In this document: piece after piece, positions 43,604 through 51,567 of the stretch
How the letters are laid out: every line of letters starts with the position of its first letter
Numbering within the stretch: position 1 is the stretch's first letter
DNA from: an uncultured Marinobacter sp.
Lineage (GTDB): Bacteria > Pseudomonadota > Gammaproteobacteria > Pseudomonadales > Oleiphilaceae
Direction: 5' to 3'
DNA length: 64,000 bases
Assembly (NCBI RefSeq): GCF_947488835.1
Contig: NZ_CANLBK010000001.1
Coordinates: forward strand, 1,550,001 to 1,614,000
Notes under the pieces: model-generated
Told to the model about the DNA's origin: nothing
The model's input: only the letters and a program-made list of their open reading frames with translations
Databases searched by the model: none
Translations under genes and position numbers: made by a program

Positions 43604-43724
43604 CCCCCTCTCCCCAGCCCTCTCCCACAAGGGGAGAGGGAGTAAAGACCAAACTGCCACGCACCACACGTCGATGGGAGTATAGCCCCTCTCCCCTTGC
43701 GGGAGAGGGGTTGGGGAGAGGGGG
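43604..43724. repeat. REP-like inverted pair (REPIN/BIME type)
   Basis: Two GGGGAGAGGG-type units in opposite orientation after metF. Unit A: hairpin arms 43618-43626 and 43632-43640 with a preceding CCCCCTCTCCCC (43604-43615). Unit B: hairpin arms 43686-43695 and 43701-43710 with a following GGGGAGAGGGGG (43713-43724). The two units pair with each other across a 45-nt middle. This is the organisation of REPINs, mobilised by RAYT transposases. It occupies most of the 306-nt gap 43587-43892 and may also act as a transcription barrier. Confidence 0.85.
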
Positions 43725-43892
43725 CGTTTTACCCTCCAAGCATTTGATTTCCGGCGCTCACCTGAGTCATAGTCTAAAGTGTACGTGATGCAGTTCCACT
43801 AATGCTCCCCGGGCGGCACGGTCATCAACAGTGAACCTCCCGGCTTGCCTTATCCGGCAAATGGAGCCCCAATAAGAAATAAAGGAGAAAGC

Positions 43893-44651
43893 ATGAGCAC
43901 GAAATGGCTGAAAACACTGGGGACAGGCCTGGCCCTCACCATCGCAGCTAGCACCGTAAGCGCAGAAACTCTGCGAGTGGCTACCGACCCCAGCTTTGTT
44001 CCGTTTGAGATGCTGGATCAGGAAACCGGTGAGATGATCGGCTTCGACATGGAAATCATCGCCGAAGTATCCAAGCGTGCCGGCTTTGATTACAAGCTCA
44101 ACACCATGGACTTCAACGGCATTATTCCTGCCCTGCAAACAGGCAACGTGGATATCGCCATTGCCGGCATCACCATAACCGACGAGCGTGAAAAGATCGT
44201 TGATTTCTCCGACCCGTATTACGACTCTGGCCTGAGAATCCTGATTCGCCAGAACAACAACGACGTAACAGAAATCTCTGATCTTGAAGGCCTGAAAGTT
44301 GGCTCCAAGATTGGCAGCACCAGTTACGATTTCCTGAAGAAAAACCTGGATAAAAACGACGGCGTCACGCCCTATCCGGGTAGCTCAGACATGTACATGG
44401 CATTGATGTCAGGTGCAGTAGATGCAGTATTCTACGACGCCCCGAACGTTGGCTACTTCGCCAGCACCAAGGGCAAAGGCAAGGTAAAAACCGTCGGCGA
44501 GCTTTACGAAGGCCAGCAGTATGGCATCGCGCTGAAAGACGGCAGTGAGTGGGTTGACGAGGTCAACGAGGCCCTCGCTTCAATGAAAGAAGACGGAACC
44601 TACAAAACCATTTACGAAAAGTGGTTTGGCCCAATGCCAGAAGGCAAATAA
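43893..44651 (+). CDS. Amino-acid ABC transporter, periplasmic binding protein
   Basis: A 252-aa periplasmic protein with a signal peptide (MSTKWLKTLGTGLALTIAAS, cleavage near VSA-ETL, residue 24). The mature part has the polar amino-acid binding fold: LRVATDPSFVPFEMLDQETG, FDMEIIAEVSKR, FNGIIPALQTGNVDIAIAGI, and the C-terminal IYEKWFG. It resembles GlnH/HisJ-type proteins; the exact ligand (Gln, Arg, His or cystine) is not evident. AAAGGAG lies 6 bases before ATG 43893; the longer frame to 43845 is not supported. It leads a transporter operon with permease and ATPase. Confidence 0.93.
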   Translation: MSTKWLKTLGTGLALTIAASTVSAETLRVATDPSFVPFEMLDQETGEMIGFDMEIIAEVSKRAGFDYKLNTMDFNGIIPALQTGNVDIAIAGITITDEREKIVDFSDPYYDSGLRILIRQNNNDVTEISDLEGLKVGSKIGSTSYDFLKKNLDKNDGVTPYPGSSDMYMALMSGAVDAVFYDAPNVGYFASTKGKGKVKTVGELYEGQQYGIALKDGSEWVDEVNEALASMKEDGTYKTIYEKWFGPMPEGK

Positions 44652-44742
44652 AGCCTGAAGGGCCGCCAGGCCCTTTGTTCTGTAGCGCCGGAGCTAATTG
44701 CTCCGGCGACTTCTGCCCCCAACCCCTGCGGAGACGCACACT

Positions 44743-45414
44743 GTGGATTCCCAGTTCCAATTCGACTGGCAAGCGGCCATCAACTCCATTCCCTTCCTTA
44801 TCAAGGGGATTCCCTACACCCTGATGATTTCCTTTGGCGGCCTAATGATTGGCTTCGCTCTGGGTATCATCTTTGGCTTGCTGAGCATCAATAAAAAGTG
44901 GTTTCTGAAATGGCCTGCAACGGCCTATATCGAAATCTTCCGTGGCACCCCGATTCTTGTTCAGGTTCTGTTTATTTTTTACGGCCTGCCAGATCTGATC
45001 GGAGGTCCGATCGATCCTCTTACCGCGGGCATTGCCGCGATTGCGTTGAACTCAGGCGCTTATATTTCTGAAGTGGTACGCGGTGGCGTTCAATCCATCG
45101 ACAAAGGCCAGGCAGAAGCCGGGCTTTCTCTGGGCTTGTCCCGCACTCAGACATTCTGGTCGATCATCTGGCCACAAGCCTTCCGGCGCATGATTCCGCC
45201 GCTTGGTAACCAAGCCATTGTAAGCATCAAGGACACCTCTTTGTTCTCGGTTATTGGCGTGGGCGAACTCGTTCGTCAGGGCCAGGTTTACATTGCCAGT
45301 ACCTTCACCGCCTTTGAGGTGTATTTCGTGGTCGCGATTATGTATCTGGCCATCACCCTCTCTCTGTCCCTGATTCTCCGCCTGGTTGAACGGCGCGGAC
45401 TGGCCTCTGTCTGA
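44743..45414 (+). CDS. Amino-acid ABC transporter, permease
   Basis: A 223-aa inner-membrane permease of the HisM/GlnP type with four to five helices. The EAA-loop segment GQAEAGLSLGLSRTQTFWSI is conserved. The N-terminus FQFDWQAAINSIPFLIKG aligns with GlnP. Start is GTG 44743 with GGAG 9 bases upstream; the frame reaches 44698 only by adding unrelated residues. A single permease gene is present, so it probably forms a homodimer. Gap to the ATPase is 13 nt. Confidence 0.92.
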   Translation: MDSQFQFDWQAAINSIPFLIKGIPYTLMISFGGLMIGFALGIIFGLLSINKKWFLKWPATAYIEIFRGTPILVQVLFIFYGLPDLIGGPIDPLTAGIAAIALNSGAYISEVVRGGVQSIDKGQAEAGLSLGLSRTQTFWSIIWPQAFRRMIPPLGNQAIVSIKDTSLFSVIGVGELVRQGQVYIASTFTAFEVYFVVAIMYLAITLSLSLILRLVERRGLASV

Positions 45415-45427
45415 AGGAACTTGACCC

Positions 45428-46174
45428 ATGAATCACATTGTACAAATGAAGGGCATGAACAAGTACTTCGGCAAACTGCATGTCCTTAAAGAAATCGATT
45501 TAACCGTAGAACAAGGCGAAGTGGTGGTGATTATCGGCGCCAGTGGCTCCGGCAAATCCACACTGATCCGCTGTGTGAACGGTCTGGAAGAGTTTGAATC
45601 CGGCCATCTGGAAGTAGATGGTCAGGCGCTTGCTCCGAAAGGCGGCAATCAGCAGGTTCTTTCGGAAATCCGTAAAGAAGTGGGCATGGTGTTCCAGCAG
45701 TTCAATCTGTTCCCTCATCTCACGGTGAAGAAGAACATCATGCTGGCGCCCCAGAAAGTAAAGAACACGCCCCAGGTTGTGGCGAACGCTACGGCTGAGC
45801 GCTTACTGGAGCGAGTGGGCATTGGCAGTCAGGCTGACAAATTCCCCAGCCACCTCTCTGGTGGTCAGCAACAGCGAGTTGCCATCGCCCGCGCCTTGGC
45901 CATGGAGCCACGCCTGATGCTGTTCGACGAACCCACCTCGGCGCTGGACCCGGAAATGATCGGTGAAGTGCTCGACGTAATGCGTGAACTGGCCAGAGAA
46001 GGCATGACCATGATGGTGGTCACCCACGAAATGGGCTTCGCCCGGGAAGTGGCCGACCGTGTGATCTACATTCACGAAGGCCAGATTGTGGAGGAAGGCA
46101 AGCCAGACGACGTGTTTGATAATCCTCAGAATGAACGCACTCAGGCGTTTTTATCGAGGGTGCTGGTGCGCTAG
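45428..46174 (+). CDS. Amino-acid ABC transporter, ATP-binding subunit
   Basis: A 248-aa ATPase of the polar amino-acid (GlnQ/HisP) family. Motifs are complete: Walker [11 protein letters not shown]-loop [16 protein letters not shown], signature LSGGQQQRV, Walker [15 protein letters not shown] and H-loop VVTHEMGFA. It energises uptake with the preceding permease. A strong terminator follows after 10 nt. An N-terminal extra sequence or fused domain is absent. Confidence 0.95.
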   Translation: MNHIVQMKGMNKYFGKLHVLKEIDLTVEQGEVVVIIGASGSGKSTLIRCVNGLEEFESGHLEVDGQALAPKGGNQQVLSEIRKEVGMVFQQFNLFPHLTVKKNIMLAPQKVKNTPQVVANATAERLLERVGIGSQADKFPSHLSGGQQQRVAIARALAMEPRLMLFDEPTSALDPEMIGEVLDVMRELAREGMTMMVVTHEMGFAREVADRVIYIHEGQIVEEGKPDDVFDNPQNERTQAFLSRVLVR

Positions 46175-46175
46175 G

Positions 46176-46670
46176 CTATAGCGAAAAAGCCCCCGATTCG
46201 GGGGCTTTTTTATTTGAATCAAACCCCGCATTTGCCTGCTTAGTTTGTACTTTCGACAAATGATGACGTGCAGCCTTCCCAAACACCAGCAAACAAAAGG
46301 CAACCTGCAGTAAAAATGTTCCACCCATAGAAACAAGGAACACCACAATGGGGATATCGCCGAACACCATCATGAACCCCTGATACGCATAGGCCCCAAC
46401 GGCGAGATAGAGCACTGCTGTGACTAAAGCCGCCGATATGATCAGAGCGCAAACATTAACGGCGACTGACAGAATCCAGTTTTCCGAACGGGTGGGCGCC
46501 CGCTTTAACGTGGACACCGAAATCATCATAGCGCCATAGGCAGCGCCCATCATTAGACCAATTTGGGCACCAGATGGGATTTCGAGATTGAACACATGAG
46601 TAATTGTGACTGCAAGTAACTGAATGGCTGCGTACAAGCCAGAAAAGTTGAGAATGGTTCTGATAATCAT
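46176..46670 (-). CDS. ABZJ_00895-type small membrane protein
   Basis: A 164-aa protein with four hydrophobic helices (about residues 5-23, 34-51, 67-92, 103-128) and a polar C-terminal tail (AARHHLSKVQTKQANAGFDS). The motif pattern matches the small family labelled ABZJ_00895, of unknown function. The last dozen codons lie within the terminator hairpin of the convergent ABC transporter operon, so the tail KAPESGAFSL is encoded by the hairpin. Sequence is AT-richer than average. Confidence 0.7.
   Translation of the reverse strand: MIIRTILNFSGLYAAIQLLAVTITHVFNLEIPSGAQIGLMMGAAYGAMMISVSTLKRAPTRSENWILSVAVNVCALIISAALVTAVLYLAVGAYAYQGFMMVFGDIPIVVFLVSMGGTFLLQVAFCLLVFGKAARHHLSKVQTKQANAGFDSNKKAPESGAFSL
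46184..46213. terminator. Bidirectional intrinsic terminator
   Basis: Perfect 12-bp stem (46184-46195 with 46199-46210), 3-nt loop, T-run TTTTTTA on the plus strand and an A-tract on the left arm that gives a T-run on the minus strand. It ends the ABC transporter operon 10 nt after its stop. On the other strand it overlaps the 3' end of the 46176-46670 gene. Confidence 0.93.
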
Positions 46671-46837
46671 TGTGAAGCCTCCTTGCTTCTTTGGTTTCTA
46701 CTACGGAAATTCTAATCACCGCCCATTAGCCCACATTAGATATCACGGAGAGCAGTCCGATTGGCAGGTTCCGGTATATGAAAAGGACCATACACTCATT
46801 GCCCGAGCCCAGGTCCTTCGGCATAGTGGTGACACTC

Positions 46838-47440
46838 TTAATCAACGGCACTATCCAACCTGACAGGCGGCATAGCACCTTTATCAATGTAATACTGAGT
46901 CTGCACATCGTATCCGGATGTGTCACCCTCGGCCGTTTGAGCCGGAGAACTGGCCACAATCGGCACAGCAAAGCCACTATCCTGGGCATTTACACAATCC
47001 GTACATGATGCTCGCCACCACGCCAACGCCTCTCCTTTTCCAGAAAAGCCGACTATAAAATAGTGCCGGTATGCTGGCGTGGAATAACGATCAAACCATG
47101 TACTCAAAGATTTTTCGAATCCTTCTGGCATCGATAGCAATGTCTCATGAAACTTCCCGGTTCGATGAGAGAACCAACGAGCTTCAACATACTCCGGCGC
47201 AGAGGAGGGCCCCATAACAACTCTTCCGCCGGTGGGCGGCGTTTGATCATAGCCATAACTTATTGCACCTGCTGGCACTCTTCGATCCCCATTTAGCGTA
47301 ACTTCCTCAACCCAAACCGGCCAGCCAGAAGGTCCACCAGCGACGATGATCGAATACGCATAGGTTTTTGGCTCTGACATGCATCCAATCATGGCGCCAA
47401 TGATCGCAAATACTAGGAACGAGCGAATAATCCCGGCCAT
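46838..47440 (-). CDS. DUF2931 lipoprotein
   Basis: A 200-aa predicted lipoprotein: hydrophobic N-terminus with a plausible lipobox (AMIGC, Cys20). The middle part has YAYSIIVAGGPSGWPVWVEE and later PEYVEARWFSHRTGKFHETL, which fit DUF2931. The family is commonly found beside type VI effector genes and may act as envelope immunity or accessory lipoprotein; that role is inferred from context. It lies 85 nt downstream of the probable immunity membrane protein, on the same strand. Confidence 0.75.
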   Translation of the reverse strand: MAGIIRSFLVFAIIGAMIGCMSEPKTYAYSIIVAGGPSGWPVWVEEVTLNGDRRVPAGAISYGYDQTPPTGGRVVMGPSSAPEYVEARWFSHRTGKFHETLLSMPEGFEKSLSTWFDRYSTPAYRHYFIVGFSGKGEALAWWRASCTDCVNAQDSGFAVPIVASSPAQTAEGDTSGYDVQTQYYIDKGAMPPVRLDSAVD

Positions 47441-47525
47441 TGCTATACGGCGACCTTTTGTTGCGATGTCATAGAGAACCGATTTAAAAATACCCGTCTA
47501 ACCCCAGACTTCTCTTGGTCTTTCA

Positions 47526-47918
47526 TCAGAGCATCTTGGTAATCGCACTTGCGATAAGCACGCTCCCAACCATCAGATAAAGAAAAAGCACTGGTATCAC
47601 CACCCATGCTTGCCAGAGCCTCGGTATAGGAACATTTGGATTCCCAAGCAAAGATGCCCTTTGCTTAAAAAAGGAACCGGGGAAACTTCGCAGCACGAGG
47701 TACGCAAATACGTTACTACTTCTGAAAAAACGACCGACCACTCGTCCCTGCCAAAACATTCTTGCAGCTTCGATGCCGCCCGAATCAGTGGCCACGCGAT
47801 CTTCGATTAGAGCTGCGTATCGAAACCCAATAGTGACAATAATAGGTAGAGGTATCAGGCCCAAAAAAAGGCTGGCGAAGCCTATGTATGCCACGATGAC
47901 AAGGCTGTCGTCAGTCAT
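47526..47918 (-). CDS. Small membrane protein, possible immunity protein
   Basis: A 130-aa protein with two to three hydrophobic helices (about residues 6-28 and 105-127, with a weaker one between). A cytoplasmic-looking basic stretch (RVVGRFFRSSNVFAYLVLRS) lies in the middle. ATG 47918 has AGGTG 7 bases upstream. It lies 48 nt after the disrupted type VI effector; membrane proteins in this position act as immunity factors against glycine-zipper pore-forming effectors. I do not recognise the family by name, so the role is inferred from layout. Confidence 0.65.
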   Translation of the reverse strand: MTDDSLVIVAYIGFASLFLGLIPLPIIVTIGFRYAALIEDRVATDSGGIEAARMFWQGRVVGRFFRSSNVFAYLVLRSFPGSFFKQRASLLGNPNVPIPRLWQAWVVIPVLFLYLMVGSVLIASAITKML

Positions 47919-47966
47919 CACTTCGCACCTCGTATATCAACGCCCCCAAGTCGGCGCCAGCATCCC

Positions 47967-48364
47967 CTACCACCTGCCCTCCAACCGCACTCCGTTCTCG
48001 ACGAAACGAGCAGCACCAGAAACTTTTGTATAATTCGTGCCATACCCCGGAATACCACCCACGCCCGAAGCCTTCCAATCCTGGACGGTTCGCTTCGTTG
48101 ATATCCCCAGTACCTTCTTTAGCTTCGGGTTATCATCTAGCGACATTCCTTTTCTGACGACTTTACCAAACGTGAAGTCCAGCTTCGTAAACAAACGTTG
48201 GCGCTGCTCAAAGAACTCCGGATGGCTCAGCTTTCCATGCTTTCGGAAGGTCTCCTGGTGCATGACCTCCTGGCTTACCTGCAGGGCAACACTCGGTTGC
48301 TTAATCCAGGATTGAGACGTTCATAATTATCCGGTTTAGCAGACGCATCGCCATGGATCTACAT
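47967..48364 (-). pseudogene. Disrupted type VI secretion effector gene
   Basis: The original start is likely ATG 48364, which overlaps the PAAR stop by one base (TGATG). The second codon is TAG. The frame then reads IHGDASAKPDNYERLNPGLS and NRVLP, a LysM-like N-terminus seen in effectors encoded behind PAAR genes. A one-base shift near 48280 follows, then EVMHQETFRKHGKLSHPEFF and GVGGIPGYGTNYTKVSGAAR. That second part resembles the central domain of glycine-zipper membrane effectors, but the zipper itself and the region between the two parts are missing. So it has a nonsense codon, a frameshift and probable deletions. Reading the longest ATG frame alone gives 98 aa from 48263 with a poorly spaced ribosome binding site. 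Confidence 0.75.
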
Positions 48365-48654
48365 CAACTCCCAATAACCACCGACCCAGTACCAATCGTC
48401 ACACCACCACACGTAATAGCCCCGCCGGTTACAGCGGCAGGCATTCCATTGATGAGCACAGTGCCAGACCCAGCTGCTATAGCCCGAGGATGTGGAGGAT
48501 GTTTCGGTTTGGAGTGCGGCGCCAGTGGATCGCCCACACGGGCTACTGGCTTGCCATCAATCAGTACATCGGGGGAGCTGGCGAGTACCGGTGTGGGAGG
48601 GAAGCCCTGGTGGTCAGAGCCCAAGTCTCCGAGAAGCACTACTGGTTTGCTCAT
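48364..48654 (-). CDS. PAAR-repeat protein (type VI secretion spike tip)
   Basis: A 96-aa protein with the PAAR fold: ASSPDVLIDGKPVARVGDP, later GSGTVLINGMPAAVTGGAIT and GGVTIGTGSVVIG. The paired short beta motifs with Pro-Ala-Ala and Gly-rich turns are diagnostic. It sharpens the VgrG spike and carries effectors by contact. ATG 48654 has AAAGGATG upstream. No other structural type VI genes are in the window, so it would serve a secretion system encoded elsewhere. Confidence 0.9.
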   Translation of the reverse strand: MSKPVVLLGDLGSDHQGFPPTPVLASSPDVLIDGKPVARVGDPLAPHSKPKHPPHPRAIAAGSGTVLINGMPAAVTGGAITCGGVTIGTGSVVIGS

Positions 48655-48692
48655 ATCGCATCCTTTGCGTTGTTTTCATCCGTGATCGCGCA

Positions 48693-49181
48693 TTATAGCA
48701 ATTGTTGTATGGTTTCGTACTCACGCTCTATTTTGGCGTGTGAGTCGTCTCTCAGAAATGCTGCGATCTTCTTGCCCACCAGCGGCACATCGCAGCGCAC
48801 ACTCAGGGTTACATGATTGGTACAGGTGTCACCTGAGCCTTCCAGCTTCATCATGCCTTTGATTTTTGCCGGCACACCTTCAACGTGAACACGGAATTCG
48901 CAATGCCATTCACTGTCACTTTTGCGAAACCAGTGTTCTTCCTGCCGAACGTGATTCCACTCGCGATGAAAATGAGAGAGAAAGCCTGGCACCTCCATTG
49001 AGGATGTCATCTGTCGCTCAACAACCAGTTTTGCTGTGGATTCGCTATTCTCCAGCTCCGCCACACGCACATTGCGGGAGCCCAACAAGGCGTTTTTCTC
49101 AAGGATATGATCCTCGCTGAAGAAGGCCCCGAGCACTCGCTCAATGCCTGCCTGATATGGGTGGGTTAATTGAACTTCCAT
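48693..49181 (-). CDS. DUF2505 protein
   Basis: A 162-aa soluble protein that matches DUF2505, a START/Bet v1-like family: N-terminal QLTHPYQAGIERVLGAFFSEDH, a SFHRE-like SHFHREWNHV segment, and the terminal helix IEREYETIQQLL. A lipid-like ligand is plausible from the fold but not shown. AGAGGTG lies about 8 bases upstream of ATG 49181. It is divergent from bioA. Confidence 0.8.
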   Translation of the reverse strand: MEVQLTHPYQAGIERVLGAFFSEDHILEKNALLGSRNVRVAELENSESTAKLVVERQMTSSMEVPGFLSHFHREWNHVRQEEHWFRKSDSEWHCEFRVHVEGVPAKIKGMMKLEGSGDTCTNHVTLSVRCDVPLVGKKIAAFLRDDSHAKIEREYETIQQLL

Positions 49182-49271
49182 CGTATACGCACCTCTGTTT
49201 TATTATGCGGGAATTGTCAGGGGGCAGCCTGGTGCGTGCATTGGCCTATCGGTCGATAAGCATTAGCATAG

Positions 49272-49317
49272 TAGTCAGTTGTCGCTGTTAACTGTATTAT
49301 TGCTCAAGGTTAACAGC
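49272..49317 (+). promoter_or_regulatory. Candidate BirA operator and overlapping promoter of bioA
   Basis: Perfect 9-bp arms (49284-49292 and 49309-49317) separated by 16 nt, the same 9-16-9 geometry as the E. coli bio operator (TTGTAAACC type). The arms read GCTGTTAAC and GTTAACAGC, close to the consensus. A possible promoter overlaps it: TAGTCA at 49272-49277, a 17-nt spacer and TATTAT at 49295-49300. It lies 46 nt upstream of the bioA ATG. Binding by BirA is inferred. Confidence 0.65.
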
Positions 49318-49362
49318 CGGCACATTACTTGTTCAGAACCATCGCCTTACCGGAGACTCTCT

Positions 49363-50712
49363 ATGCGCAATGCCGACCTCATCGCCCGCGGCCTTAAATC
49401 CGTTTGGCATCCCTGCACCCAGATGAAAGACCACGAAACCATTCCTCTGGTGCCCATCAAGCGCGGCGAAGGTGTTTGGTTGGAGGATTTTGAAAACAAC
49501 CGGTTTATCGACGCAGTCAGCTCTTGGTGGGTTAACCTTTTTGGCCACGCCAACCCCAGAATAAACGCCGCCATCAACAAGCAAATTAATGAGTTGGAGC
49601 ATGTCATCCTGGCAGGCTTTACCCACGAGCCTGTGGTCAATCTGTCTGAAAGGCTGATCGAAGTAACTCCTGATGGACTGAATAAATGCTTTTACGCTGA
49701 CAATGGATCGTCAGCCATTGAGGCTGCGCTCAAGATGAGCTTTCATTTCTGGAAGAATCAGGGCAAACCCAGCAAAAAGAATTTTGTGAATTTGAGCAAC
49801 AGTTATCACGGCGAAACCCTGGGTGCTTTGGCATTGGGCGATGTGGCTTTGTACAAGGACACCTACCAGCCTCTTTTGATGGAAGTTCTGACGGCACCCT
49901 CACCCGACGCCTACAACAAGGAAGAAGGCGAAACCGACGAAGCTTACGCGCTGCGCCAGTTTGAGGCCATGGAGAAGCTGCTGGAAGAAAAGCACGAAGA
50001 AATCTGTGCCGTTGTGGTGGAGCCTCTCATTCAGTGCGCCGGCGGCATGCGCATGCATCACCCGATTTACCACACGAAATTGCGCGAAGCGTGTGACCGC
50101 TACGGTGTGCATTTGATTGCGGATGAAATCGCCGTCGGTTTTGGCCGCACCGGCACCCTGTTCGCCTGCGAGCAATCTGGAATCACTCCGGACTTCATGT
50201 GTCTTTCCAAAGGCCTGACTGCTGGCTACCTGCCACTCTCCGTAGTGCTGACCACCGATACCGTTTACAACGCATTTTACGACGATTACGAAACTCTGAA
50301 AGCCTTTCTGCACAGCCACAGCTACACCGGAAACCCCATTGGCTGTGCCGTGGCACTGGCCACTCTCGACATCTTCCGGGATGATAACGTTATTGAAAAC
50401 AATCGCAGACTCTCGACCTGCATGGCTGATTCCGTCGCTCACCTTGCTGATCACCCCAATGTGGGTGATATCCGCCAGCACGGAATGACGCTGGCGATAG
50501 AAATGGTGAAAGACAGGGTCTCGAAGACCCCCTTCCCCTGGCAGGAGCGCCGGGGTGTTCGGGTTTATCAGCACTCTCTCACGCGTCAGGCCTTGCTTCG
50601 TCCCCTGGGTAATGTGGTTTACTTCATGCCGCCTTACGTGATCACTGAAGATCAGATACGCCATCTGGCTCAGGTTGCGACCGAAGGCATCGATATAGCC
50701 GTTAGAGACTGA
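49363..50712 (+). CDS. bioA: Adenosylmethionine-8-amino-7-oxononanoate aminotransferase
   Basis: A 449-aa PLP aminotransferase of biotin synthesis that converts 8-amino-7-oxononanoate to 7,8-diaminononanoate with SAM as amino donor. Motifs include WHPCTQMKDHE, FIDAVSSWWVNLFGHANP, YADNGSSAIEAALKM, SYHGETLGALALG, DEIAVGFGRTG and the PLP Lys in CLSKGLTAGYLPLS (around residue 273). ATG 49363 has CCGGAG 8 bases upstream; the frame to 49279 is not supported. The rest of the biotin genes are not in the window. It lies 15 nt before rsmE. Confidence 0.97.
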   Translation: MRNADLIARGLKSVWHPCTQMKDHETIPLVPIKRGEGVWLEDFENNRFIDAVSSWWVNLFGHANPRINAAINKQINELEHVILAGFTHEPVVNLSERLIEVTPDGLNKCFYADNGSSAIEAALKMSFHFWKNQGKPSKKNFVNLSNSYHGETLGALALGDVALYKDTYQPLLMEVLTAPSPDAYNKEEGETDEAYALRQFEAMEKLLEEKHEEICAVVVEPLIQCAGGMRMHHPIYHTKLREACDRYGVHLIADEIAVGFGRTGTLFACEQSGITPDFMCLSKGLTAGYLPLSVVLTTDTVYNAFYDDYETLKAFLHSHSYTGNPIGCAVALATLDIFRDDNVIENNRRLSTCMADSVAHLADHPNVGDIRQHGMTLAIEMVKDRVSKTPFPWQERRGVRVYQHSLTRQALLRPLGNVVYFMPPYVITEDQIRHLAQVATEGIDIAVRD

Positions 50713-50727
50713 TCAAGGTACACACCC

Positions 50728-51462
50728 ATGCGCATCCCCAGAATTTATACTGACTCGCCCTTGAGCGAAGGCTCTCACGCAGATCTGGATGAGAATGCTG
50801 CCCAGCATGTCGGCCGGGTGCTGCGCATGCAGCCTGGGCAGGCTTTGAGGCTGTTCAACGGGGATGGCCAGGATTACCCGGCAACCATCACGGAAGCCGG
50901 GAAGAAGCGTGTTGAAGTGCTTGTAGCGGCACCCGAGCCCAACCATACCGAATCTCCCTTGCAGATTACCCTTGGACAAACGTTATCCAAAGGTGATCGC
51001 ATGGATTATGCCATTCAGAAAGCGGTGGAAATGGGGGTGTCGCAAATCGTGCCGCTTACCACTGAGCGTTGTGAAGTAAAGCTAAAAGGCGACCGGGAAG
51101 ACAAGCGTTTGCGCCAATGGCAGGCGATGGCCATAAGCGCTGCAGAACAATGCGGTCGTGCTCGCATACCGGAGATCCTGCCGGTTATGACCGTGGCGCA
51201 ATGGCTGGAACACAGCCGTACCTGCGACTTGCGGCTGGTTCTGCATCACCGCACGGAACAGTCGCTGGGCTCTATGGCCAAGCCTGCCAGCGTAGCCCTG
51301 ATGATCGGGCCCGAGGGAGGCCTCTCCGCTGATGAAATTGCCCAGGCGGAGAAAGACGGGTTCTTGCCTGTGGCTCTCGGTCCGAGAGTGCTTAGAACAG
51401 AGACAGCACCCGTTGCCGCCATGGCTTTGTGTCAGTGGCTATGGGGTGACATAGCAAGCTAG
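50728..51462 (+). CDS. rsmE: 16S rRNA (uracil1498-N3)-methyltransferase
   Basis: A 244-aa SPOUT methyltransferase acting on 30S subunits at U1498. Features: N-terminal RIYTDSPLSEGSHADLDENA (PUA-like part), QKAVEMGVSQIVPLTTERCE, and the SAM knot signatures MIGPEGGLSADEI and LGPRVLRTETAPVAAM. Length is usual. It follows bioA by 15 nt and is probably cotranscribed with it. Confidence 0.96.
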   Translation: MRIPRIYTDSPLSEGSHADLDENAAQHVGRVLRMQPGQALRLFNGDGQDYPATITEAGKKRVEVLVAAPEPNHTESPLQITLGQTLSKGDRMDYAIQKAVEMGVSQIVPLTTERCEVKLKGDREDKRLRQWQAMAISAAEQCGRARIPEILPVMTVAQWLEHSRTCDLRLVLHHRTEQSLGSMAKPASVALMIGPEGGLSADEIAQAEKDGFLPVALGPRVLRTETAPVAAMALCQWLWGDIAS

Positions 51463-51567
51463 ATCATTCCGCCATCCCGGACGGGCTATTAGGTCATTGA
51501 CAGCCGCGCACCTTCCAAACATGCTTCAACCCGCAGACACAAACAAAAAAGCGAGTGCACCCTCCGG

